A program made the position numbers and the translations under genes. From Acanthococcus lagerstroemiae (taxonomy: Eukaryota; Arthropoda; Insecta; Hemiptera; Eriococcidae): a DNA stretch of 64,000 nt. Positions 55,719-64,000 of this stretch are shown piece after piece; within the stretch, counting starts at the first letter, position 1; every line of letters begins with the position of its first letter. The notes beneath the pieces are model-generated. The model had not been told where the DNA came from. It saw only the letters and a list, made by a program, of their open reading frames with translations, and did not search any database. The stretch lies in assembly GCA_031841125.1 (NCBI GenBank), contig CM063109.1, forward strand, positions 11,756,321 through 11,820,320. The letters are read 5' to 3'.

Positions 55719-55991
55719 TTGTCGGATTTTTCCAACTTCTCAACTCAAAATTCTTTTAATGCCGATTTTTACGCCGCTCATCCGAACATCTTCGTACTTA
55801 TCGAGACACTCATGCACATTCAATGCGAAGTGTACGCTAAAATATTAGACGTGCAAAAGCAGAAACGACGAGCAGCGACGGTTCAAAAAGAATGTCAACA
55901 TGCAACGTTAATGACTCGCCGCGTTTTAGGAGAGCTCAATCGTTTGGACTTTGTGAAACGAGTCTCCTTCAAATTTTTACCCGTGCCTTAA
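55719..55991 (+). pseudogene. MULE/FLYWCH-type transposase C-terminal fragment
   Basis: The plus strand reads NSFNADFYAAHPNIFVLIET and then LMHIQCEVYAKI. MULE transposases of animals end with a conserved W-x-x-RF-x-x-x-x-x-x-HPSIWKLIEALQKEQ-like segment, and the order and spacing match from the Phe onwards. About 75 codons remain, followed by basic residues. No catalytic core is present. Confidence 0.5.
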
Positions 55992-56340
55992 CAGTAGAGC
56001 TCTACTTTCATGACTCCCATTTCCTGACTACAAATCCTTCTGATACGAATTCCTTATTACGATGCTGCTCGCTGATTCACATTTTTAATCACACCAATGT
56101 ATGATCATTGACAGTCCTAAGTCTGTTAAAGTGAGAAGGGAAATGTGAGTCAGTGACACCAATTCAGTGCTCCGATACCCCGGACCCAATTCGCATACCT
56201 ACAATTAATGGGCTCCGATACCCGGGGCTCAATTCGAATACGCATATTAATGAGCCCCCGATAACCCGGGACTGAATTCCATTAAAAGAACCAATTTGGG
56301 ACTCAATCCAAGACCGGCGAACCGCCTAAGCTTCTGTATA

Positions 56341-57539
56341 ATTGGCTTCATAAAATTCAAAAAAAAAAAAAAAATGCCTTTCAAATAATTATGCTATAAT
56401 TTTTTGCTCTTTTTTCTGGTTGTTCTGGAAGTATTCCTTTTTTATTTAACTTTCGCCTCCTTTTTTTCTTTTTTGCTCATTTTTTCGGTTCCAGAAGCTC
56501 TGTGACTCTGTTGCATGATGCTTCTACTTACAAGAATTCAATCCAGCACGTTTTGTCAGAATAAGCGTTTTTCGGTTTTAATAAAACAAAATGCAGTTTG
56601 GCAGTCTACCTGAAACTCGTTTTAGCCAACCTTACACAGACTGAACAAGTTTGGAATTCACGGTACGGCCTAAGTTTCGTCTGGCATTTCGAGTACATAG
56701 CCTCGAGTACTGAATATCACTCTCTGGCGCTTACATAGCAACTCTTCGCAACCAATTCGAAAACTTAGTCTGCGAATCGTAACACTCTCATAACCTTCTG
56801 CCATCCGATGACTATCCCCGAGACATCGTCAAATTACCGTTTACTCGAATTCCGACACCTCGTCCAATATACTAGGATCACAGGGAAGGAGAAGTTCGGC
56901 GGCGCTCAATCGTGAGTACACGCGGAGCTCGATAAATACTATTTAATATAGATTCGAACATCCTCGGGGCTGAGTCGATCAGCTCCCACGATGACCAGCG
57001 CCTGACCGGACACATTCCTCCGCGTGCCTTTCTCCCAAAAAAACAGCCGCTCCTGGTATACCGTCAATTATACGTCATAAATACGTCGAATTCTGCGGTT
57101 ATGATTGACTATATACTCGGGGCAGCACTTTACTCGCTCGCATTCGCTCTCATAAACGCATCCTCAAAGCGAAACACAGGGTACTTGGGCACCTTCGACG
57201 TCTAATGTCAATAGATCAACACGGGCGGAGCTGTTCACGTCTCGCTCCAACCGCACACGGGCTCGTATTTGCATATAATTATTTTATTTTGAAACACCGA
57301 TGCGATTCCAAGTTGGTAACCGCAGACACATCACACACCATTCGCTGTACGCGTGTATTTTAAAATTCGCGTACACAAATATGGCAACTTTTGCAATACG
57401 CTGGGACACACGCTATTCACTATTCGCTGGCTGCTCGCCGGATGGATCATTTGGACGCAAAGGCGATCGCGAGTCGATTCGCGATATAACGAAATACACC
57501 CGAATGGGGCCCGGTTTGTAATTTAGTCCGACTAATTAC
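56341..57539. other. Intron sequence, nothing recognised
   Basis: No exon or transposon recognised. G+C rises towards 57540. A 14-base A run lies at 56360-56374. Confidence 0.4.
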
Positions 57540-57711
57540 CTTGGTATTCTTGAAACTGGAGATCGTTGTCCAGCGAATTGAGCTGATCGTTGGAATCATT
57601 GGGTAACTTTCGTCGGTGCCTGCGATAGACGAGCTGTTGCTCTTTCTCGAAGAAGCTCCCGTTGCCTGGCTTCGCGTGTACTTGGACGACACTCGAGTGG
57701 ACCTTCGATTG
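57540..57711 (-). CDS. CPAP1-like chitin-binding protein, upstream exon
   Basis: A 172-bp candidate exon on the minus strand. It opens after a gaccgcag acceptor and closes AAG before GTAATT. The frame encodes 57 residues, starting QSKVHSSVVQVHAKPGNGSF and ending NSLDNDLQFQEYQ, plus one base. That base and the first two of the next exon make Gly, giving EYQ-G-VFGRPGIDFP without a break. The region is hydrophilic, with a basic YRRHRRKL stretch, as expected for an N-terminal extension after the signal peptide. A stop just upstream in this frame shows it cannot be the first exon. The signal peptide exon must lie further upstream (above 57711) or beyond the window. Confidence 0.68.
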
Positions 57712-59020
57712 CTGCGGTCATAAAATCAAACACATCGATTATTCGTGTATAATGACCGAAGAGGATGAGGGCAAGTGGATGATAAGGAGCTGCCATCGCA
57801 GAAAAGAATCAAAATATGTAAAAAAAAAGGTTCAGTTCTATCAACCCCTTTCAAGTAAGGTAGGTGATCCGAATAAGGCTTGGTTCCCTAGTACGACCCG
57901 GCGTACAAATTTCGTTGGGTATGATTGCTATCGTGTAACCAAGAGGTAGATATTGTTGCTTGTGCATCTGGCAACATTGTACAAATATTTTTACCACGAA
58001 AATACGTTTAGAGGCAAGGAACCGACGATTTGAAAAAAATTCGTTGAGATCTTAAATTGTGGCCGAAAACCATGTCGAAGTGAGGTAAGTTGGTTGAAAT
58101 TACAAAGAATCAAATACGAAAATCTAGTCATATGTGACCTGGAATCATAGAATGTGCCTCTGGTGTCAAAAAATCATTTCCCCTTCTCCTGACACTTCTT
58201 ATAGAAAAAATCAAGCTCTTTCGAATGAAACAAATCGCTGCTTTTCCTATCTTCATTAGCTTTTTAACAAATTGCATTTGAAATTTACGCCAAAAGTTTG
58301 AAAATATCCGTGTGAAACGGGCCTACGGGAAGAAACGCGGTTGTCATAGCAACGTGTAAACGCACCCCCCACAGTGCACATCACTACCACCATCCCATCT
58401 TTACACTCGTTTATCTCGCAAATTTGTTTTCGCACGAGAGGCACACTTCATGATTCCAGGTCACATATATACCGAGGTACGTAACAGCGAACAAATCGTA
58501 AATCAGGAGTCGTTCATGACATGAGAATTTCGCTTTCAAAGAAGAAAATAGTGAAATGCACCTAGTAAGGCTCGTAACGTAAAATGAATTTTGTTTTTCT
58601 TTATTTCAGACGAAATTAAAACAAGCACGCCGAAGCGTACTTAATGGACCAATGCTGAGGATGGATTTGAAGTTACTTAAATATGGCTACTCTCAAGCGC
58701 AAACGTCATTATTCTGTCAAACAGTCAGATTTTTCGTTCAACTCCTTTAATTAGTCATATTTTCAAGTTCTCTGACCTCTTTTTTACTTTATTACATTCA
58801 ATTACTCATTTTTGTTACTCATAACCTCATTCAACAATTATTTCAAACTTGTCAACATTTTTTCAAGCAAAAAACAGCCCGCGGGCCTTATTATGGTACA
58901 CGTGTTCCTATAATAAGGCCTGATGGCATCTTTTTTTGAAATAAAGATTGGAGAGCAAGAGAGTATCGTGAAGAGATTTCAATTGTGTCAAGTTGTGAGT
59001 TATTAAGTTTACTTGCAACT
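57712..59020. other. Upstream intron or flank of the chitin-binding gene
   Basis: No first exon with a signal peptide was recognised. A small hairpin, gggccttattatgg / ataataaggcctg, lies at 58880-58920. Confidence 0.4.
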
Positions 59021-59577
59021 GAGGACCTGACTTCCTAAACGCGCTTAGTCTAAAAAACGAAATGCTAGGAAATCGAAAAAGCATTCCGACTCGCGAACGA
59101 TAAGCTTATACCACCCAAGTATGAAGGTTGGCGTGCGACAATCTTTGAGCGGAATGCAAAGTGGGAGAAGTCGTGCACTTAGCTCGTTTTGGCAGACCAT
59201 GTCATACTTGTGAAAGGTCTAAATTCGTACATTTTGACATAGAAACTGTCGGAAATTGGAAGATATAGCTTAGAGATGACCATTCCGGTGAACGAGGCAT
59301 ACGTGAACAATGTTCCACCTCCCTCCACTCTTCAGACGTCCTTGTACCCCCCCCCCCCCACTGGAAAAAGCAAGTATGACTTACAGTCGTAAGAGTCTTA
59401 TAATCATAAAATTTGAAAAAACAAGTAAGTCAGTATTATAAAAAAGTACGAAAAAAAGGTCGTGATAAAATCGTGAAACCAACTCTGAAAGATGCCGTTT
59501 GATTTCCTCCACTAGACTGCGCTAAAAACTCGATTTTTGATTTTTTGGATTAAGCGCGTTTTGGAAGTCAGGTCCTC
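59021..59577. mobile_element. MITE with ~40-bp terminal inverted repeats
   Basis: The left arm starts GAGGACCTGACTTCCTAAAC. The inverted right arm starts GAGGACCTGACTTCCAAAAC, and the match continues through cgcgctta and caaaaaa-type sequence. The 557-bp element has no coding sequence. A poly(A) tract follows at 59587-59610. Confidence 0.82.
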
Positions 59578-59750
59578 AATTATTTAAAAAAAAAAAAAAA
59601 AAAAAAAAAAGTGAAAAATGTTGACTTAAAGAGCAATAATAAGATGCGGGCCGTATTAGGCACACTTACCTAACTTATTTTTCTGCCTTCACGATGGTAA
59701 AGTGACTGAGTGGATAAGAGAGCAGTAATAATTTTGAATCAAATTGGGTA

Positions 59751-60290
59751 CCGTCGGGGTGACTTGGCTCTCTTTTTTCTGTACTTTCAAATTTGACGCA
59801 CTCTACAGACTGCAAAAACTGGGTTAGAGAAACGGAATATTTTGTGTAATTTTGATGGAACATTGCGGAATACATTCCCCAAAAGACTGATACTCGCCCC
59901 ACAAATTTTTCCACAGAGTTATAAAATGATGGGGTGATATTGCACATGTTCGTGAATCAACGGGGGAGAATTTGTAAATGTATTGTCGTCCATTAAAAGT
60001 GCCAAGTAACCCCAAATCAATATACTATGTATCCTGATGTATGCACAAGAACCAATACATTTTTATCATGAAAATTGTACTCGTCCTTTTTTCAGAAATC
60101 AAAGGAGACCTTTCCTTTGAAAGGCCGAGACCCTCACGCAAACATATGTTCAACATCTCTGAAATCTGAAATCCCTAAATATCCGATTCGTACCTACTTT
60201 TTCATTCACTAGCAGTAAAACAAAACATCGAAACTGATCACTTACTGGCTTAAGGAACAAATAAACAATTGTGGGCAAAATCACCCCCTC
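59751..60290. repeat. Pogo-like non-autonomous repeat, copy Y
   Basis: Uninterrupted counterpart of copy X (38760-41155). The left end, CCGTCGGGGTGACTTGGCTC, follows a TA. An inverted core (aaaatcacccc) lies near 60285. Confidence 0.75.
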
Positions 60291-60499
60291 CATGCTTTTC
60301 TCCAGTTTTTCACCGATTGCTTCATCACTATGCTGATTAATACAAACACGGTGTCCCTTATTTTACAAGTTTTCGTCAATCGATTGAGTGTGCACTGAGA
60401 TTTATTCCAGTGGACCTAGAAACTCGCCATAAAAAATTTGAGCTCAATCTGAGGTAACCCGTGGCGCTTTGACCTTGAAGTTATGTGTAATACTGAGAT

Positions 60500-60880
60500 C
60501 GTACAAAAAACCGCGAATATCTCGGAACATATCAACTTCAGGACGAAAATGCATATGACATAAAATGTTTCTTGTTAAATTTCCTATAAAAAATATCTCA
60601 TACAACTTTTCACTGGAACGCATATTTACCGAGATAATCGCTACAACATGTGAAAGTTTCGAGGAATGTGGCTTTTGTTATATTTTCTTTTATAACCGAT
60701 CTTTACTAGTCAAGTCGCAGTTATCGAAAAAAAATATTCACTTTTGGACCGAAATGCAAATAACATAAAATGTTTCTCGTTAAATTTTCTATAAAAAGGT
60801 CCTACACAACTTTTCTTAGAAAACATATTTATCGAGATAATCGTAGAAATGCGAGGAATTTTCGAAAAATTTTAAATTAT
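60500..60880 (+). repeat. Two-copy tandem repeat, period ~204 bp
   Basis: The block starting aaaatgcatatgacataaaa (60547) recurs at 60751 as gaaatgcaaataacataaaa. The two continue to match through cgagataatcg. Confidence 0.8.
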
Positions 60881-61432
60881 TTTATGGCTGAAATATCTAT
60901 TAATGTTGGGTAATGCACATTACAATATAACTTAAGTCTCTGTGTACTGGGACAAGCGCCCCAGTTTGCTCCCTCCCACGCCTGGCTACGCCCATGACAG
61001 TTTGTTGGGTATCTACTATGGAGCAGACCTCGGATTATGTATGCATATCAACAATAGTCAACAATTGGCGCATAAGATAATATTATAACGTTGTGCTATT
61101 AAGGAACAGTCACGTGTTCTCAGAATTCAAGGTCATTTGCTATGGGCAAATCGCTGTTTCGTATTGTTGATATACATCATCTCAAGTCCACCATACCAAG
61201 TCTTCAACGGAATCTTAGAATGCTCAAGAATCAATAAAAGCAGTTTGTTAACCATAGATCACCAAGTTTGGTTTTATTCAACCATTGAATTTAAAATTAG
61301 TTATGGCTCATGTATACCCAGTTAACATTCCAATTTTAGGCTCTTCCGCAAATTTTTTATCACTAGGGTCAGACCAACAGTCCTACCTATTACGGAACAT
61401 TTTTGTACTTCACAATTCTCGGAAGTGGCGTA
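60881..61432. other. No gene; partial hAT-type end
   Basis: The string ggctacgcccatgac near 60982-60996 resembles a degraded end of the hAT MITEs nearby. Nothing else recognised. Confidence 0.4.
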
Positions 61433-61585
61433 GCCAGCTTAGTGTTTGAGGGGGTCTGGTCTTGACCAGGAGGGAGGGGGTGTTAGAGAGAGTGCTAGAA
61501 TTGGAAAAAAACTATTTGAGAAAATCGCAAAGGTAGGGTCCAGACCTCCTCGACCTCCCTCTCGGCACCGTTGGCTACGCCACTG
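61433..61585 (+). mobile_element. hAT-type MITE
   Basis: Starts aAGTGGCGTAGCCAGC and ends with the inverted TTGGCTACGCCACTG. Flanking 8-mers attctcgg and attttcag agree at six of eight bases. Confidence 0.8.
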
Positions 61586-62506
61586 ATTTTCAGGCTTGTC
61601 TAAGGATCATAAGCGCAGATAGGCGATTCTCAGTAGAGTCAGCTCTCTATCACAATGCTGCTGAAAATTTTATGTTTGTATAATTCTTCAGTTGTTTAGA
61701 ATTTTATGAGCTAAGCTACTAAGCCCCACTCCCCCCCTATTTACGTCTATGGTAAGAGTGCTATAATTCAAACATTTGAAAATGCATCTCCATTTTTAGA
61801 ACATTTAAGCCCTACAGATACCATATTATGAACTAACAAAATGAAAGTAGGAACGTCTAATAAGGAATGGTAGTAGGTTGTACGTATATACCACCATAAT
61901 ATCACACGATACTTGAGAGTTAATCAACAATAATTAACAAGTCAGAGTCACACAACTTTCAAATTCTCGAGTTTATGAGGTTCAGTAGAAATACTCCATG
62001 ATCCAAAATAATTCAACCACAAAATTTATCATTTTGCCGATAATTTTGAAAATTTTGTTTTCCCTTCAATTTACTTGAAATTTTTTCAACTTATTCATAA
62101 ATTCGGTATTACATTTGGAATCTGGGTTCTCCTTTGAATTTCGAGTTCATAGATGAATAAACATTTTCATTTTCAAATTTCGTACCACTTCCGATTTTTT
62201 TTTTAAATTTTTAGACTGGAAGACTTTCAGTTTCTAAGAAATCAGAATTATCTTAATTTCTGAATTTCACTGAAAATTCGATTTCTGGATAAATTTTCAA
62301 ATTATGTACAGTAAAAGAGAACGTCCACCTTACGTTTTCTTTACTACTCGCGTGATTTTAAAATTTATAATAGAAACATAAAATCTAAAAAATTATATTT
62401 ATGGGAGAGGAAGCAAAGAAAGGGCTGAGTGGGTCTATGCGGAAGATTTCCGCCGGTTAGTTTTCAGAACAGAAAGTGCCAATGATTCTCAGACAAGCCT
62501 GAGAAT
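61586..62506. other. No gene seen
   Basis: Spacer between the two arms of the inverted duplication. AT-rich and without a recognised feature. Confidence 0.4.
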
Positions 62507-62667
62507 CAGTGGCGTAGCCAAGGGTGTGAAGAGGGAAGTGAGGAAGTCTAGACCCTACCGTTGCGATTTTCTCAAATAGTGTATTTCCAATCTTAGCAGC
62601 CCCTCTAACACTCCCTCCCTTCCGGTCAAGACCAGACCCCTTCAAACACCAAGCTGGCTACCCGAAT
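62507..62667 (-). mobile_element. hAT-type MITE (inverted counterpart)
   Basis: Starts CAGTGGCGTAGCCAAGG. Its far end, originally ggctacgccactg-like, has decayed to ggctacccgaatt. It is the inverted copy of 61433-61585. Confidence 0.78.
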
Positions 62668-63250
62668 TCCGAGAATTGTGAAGTGAAAAATATTCCGTAA
62701 TTCAGGGATTAACAGCTCACAAACCTTAATCCGGTCCTTCTTCAAAATGAGTAAACTCGATCGTATCTCACAACTAATACGGGTCATTCTCCAAATAAAA
62801 CATAATTTAAGGTGGTTTTCTTCGATAATTTGAAAGTAATTTTTGTAGTTTTTTTTTTTTTTTTTTTTTTTTCATGACATGTCGAACTTACACCTTTATG
62901 AAGGTGACCCAGGGGTCAAACAATCTCCCACTACTTTACTGAGGGCCGGGGGCATCATTTGTAAACAACAAAGGAATTTCTGCAAATTATAATGGAAAAG
63001 AGATGTGTAAACGACGAAGGAAAAACTGATAAAGTCACCGCCCAAGGCATCCCAGCATACCTTAAAATGAAGAATGGAGCATTGCAGTATCATCAGCCGT
63101 ACTGACTTGTGCCGAATACAGCATTAGGGCATACTTTGGATAATTACAGTCGGGTTACTCAGTGTTGACTACGATGGAAGGTTGAGAGTGTAGAAATTCA
63201 CTTTTTCACAGAAAACCGTTATGCTGTACTGATGGAGAAAATTAACATTC
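62668..63250. other. No gene; long T tract
   Basis: A T run of 22 bases lies at 62850-62871. Nothing else recognised. Confidence 0.4.
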
Positions 63251-63337
63251 CGTATGAGGAGTTATCTGTTAAAAGAGCCTCTGACAAATAGGATTCCCAT
63301 TCGTCAGAGGCCCTTTTGACAGATAACTCCTCATATG
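63251..63337. repeat. Near-perfect hairpin, ~39-bp arms
   Basis: The left arm (63251-63289) starts cgtatgaggagttatctgtt. The inverted right arm (63299-63337) starts catatgaggagttatctgtc. Roughly five of 39 bases differ, most of them G-U compatible in RNA, and the loop is only about nine bases. TA steps lie at the outer edges, so a tiny Tc1/mariner-group MITE is one reading. Confidence 0.85.
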
Positions 63338-63397
63338 TGGCTAGTATGCATGAGCCCTGTTGTGACAAGGATTCTGTGTGGCCAGCTTTCTCAGCAG

Positions 63398-63556
63398 CAG
63401 TGGCGTAGTCAGACTTGTTATGAAAGGGGTGGGGAGGGGGGTTCGTTCCACGTTTACAACATTACAGGTGTAATATTTACTATTACCAGAATAAATTTTA
63501 ATTTTTTCACATTTTCGGCTGATGCCAGGGGGGCCTCCTCCGTGGCTACGCCTCTG
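63398..63556. mobile_element. hAT-type MITE with exact 8-bp target duplication
   Basis: The 159-bp element starts CAGTGGCGTAGTCAG and ends with the inverted GTGGCTACGCCTCTG. The 8-bp repeat ctcagcag flanks it exactly (63390-63397 and 63557-63564). The overlapping open frames on both strands are chance. Confidence 0.9.
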
Positions 63557-63564
63557 CTCAGCAG

Positions 63565-64000
63565 TAATAAATATCATATGAAGCATGCAGCCAAAGAAAC
63601 AGGCAACTACGAAGGAATAAAAGTAGTTACACGACTTCCGGGCGTTTTGTAGGCTATCCAAAGTGGCCCAAATTTTTGATATTAAGCTGAAATGATTGCG
63701 GCAACATTTTTCTCTAAATTAAAATAATAAACAAGATTTTATTAGGAAAATATATCATCTTGCGCGCTACTGAAAGATGAAAAACAGGAGTGGTTATGTA
63801 GACTACGATGGAACTTTTGTTGGTATTGAGAGCTGTGGAAATCTTTAGGGGCATTAAATAGAACTGTTTAACTGGCTGATACGATAGAGGAGATTGAGAA
63901 CTACCAGTTCAAAAACAAATTAGATTGTAACCCTTCTTTTGCTCAAGATATTAGTGCGTTACACGTTTTATATTTTATTCGGAGAACGACCCATACTCCT
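63565..64000. other. No gene seen
   Basis: No recognisable feature up to the window end. Confidence 0.4.

Larger units (their letters stand above)
54600..56340. mobile_element. Composite element with inverted tandem-array arms (MULE-like)
   Basis: About 80 bp at 54675-54755 are inverted at 56172-56251 with only a few differences. The arms are built of ~40-bp units such as atgcgtattcgaattgag and ccgggtatcggagcccatta, and weaker matches extend outwards to about 54630 and 56320. Between the arms are a MULE-type protein fragment and a mariner remnant. Long, internally repetitive TIRs are known for some MULEs, so the arms and the MULE fragment probably belong together, with the mariner inserted. 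A target duplication was not found. Confidence 0.65.
48673..57539 (-). other. Intron 1 of the chitin-binding gene (~8.9 kb)
   Basis: Starts GTAATT and ends TTCAAACAG on the minus strand. Its length comes largely from inserted repeats: a hAT MITE (48773), a foldback array (49758-50848), a SINE-like copy, two RTE fragments, a mariner and a MULE-like fragment between inverted tandem arrays. No other host exon was recognised inside it. The intron rests on the upstream exon being correct. Confidence 0.7.
61340..62740. repeat. Inverted duplication holding two hAT MITE copies
   Basis: Bases 61395-61620 are the inverted copy of about 62470-62700. Both the ~155-bp hAT MITE and its flanks (attacggaa, cacttcacaattctcgg, ctcaggcttgtct) are shared. 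The MITE therefore copied along with its surroundings rather than inserting twice. Confidence 0.75.

Noticed and set aside
57447..57796. Two other minus-strand frames over 57540-57711 as the coding frame
   Set aside because: Only the third frame joins the next exon in phase and gives EYQ-G-VFGRPG; the others do not continue.

Overview
The window looks like nuclear DNA of an insect. It is AT-rich, has intron-split genes, and is packed with decayed transposons of many classes. The one cellular gene is a chitin-binding protein of a type known from arthropod cuticle. The transposon mix would suit a hemipteran, but the species cannot be fixed from sequence alone. I found no bacterial operon, CRISPR array, tRNA or rRNA.

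The only convincing host gene lies on the minus strand: a secreted-type mucin-like protein with one type-2 chitin-binding domain (CBM14), resembling the CPAP1 cuticular proteins. Three exons can be placed: 57540-57711, 48548-48672 and 44766-48467. Their splice sites and phases agree (intron phases 1 and 0). The signal-peptide exon was not found. Intron 1 is about 8.9 kb and full of repeats; intron 2 is 80 bp. The last exon holds a Pro/Asn/Gln/Ser/Thr-rich region with tandem peptide repeats and a helical C-terminus.

Region 0-14 kb: a dispersed ~600 bp repeat, a mariner with both terminal inverted repeats (TIRs), a short element with a 9-bp target duplication, an RTE-type LINE on the minus strand split by a 2.1 kb Helitron, a jockey-type endonuclease fragment and a pogo/Tigger C-terminal fragment. 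Region 15-30 kb: further RTE pieces, a ~3.8 kb interval bounded by inverted GGGGTGACTTTGCC-type ends, hAT and Helitron helicase remnants, a ~600 bp repeat in three copies (one broken by a 316-bp LINE with a 14-bp target duplication), and a 5'-truncated copia whose LTR cuts a Helitron helicase fragment. Region 30-44 kb: hAT MITEs, tandem GTTACCC-type repeats, a hAT C-terminal fragment, an RTE reverse-transcriptase fragment, and a 1.67 kb hAT with exact 8-bp target duplications, itself sitting in a pogo-like repeat. Region 48.7-57.5 kb is intron 1: a foldback array of ~129-bp units, RTE fragments, and a MULE-like/mariner composite bounded by inverted tandem arrays. Region 57.7-64 kb: MITEs, a second copy of the pogo-like repeat, hAT MITEs and an 88-bp near-perfect hairpin.

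Nothing here looks like a dedicated multi-gene pathway. The biology is that of a nested transposon landscape around one cuticle gene. The most unusual objects are the Helitron with repeated 5' modules and a strongly strand-asymmetric cargo, the two inverted tandem-array structures in intron 1, and several 12-15 bp phrases that recur many times in noncoding DNA.
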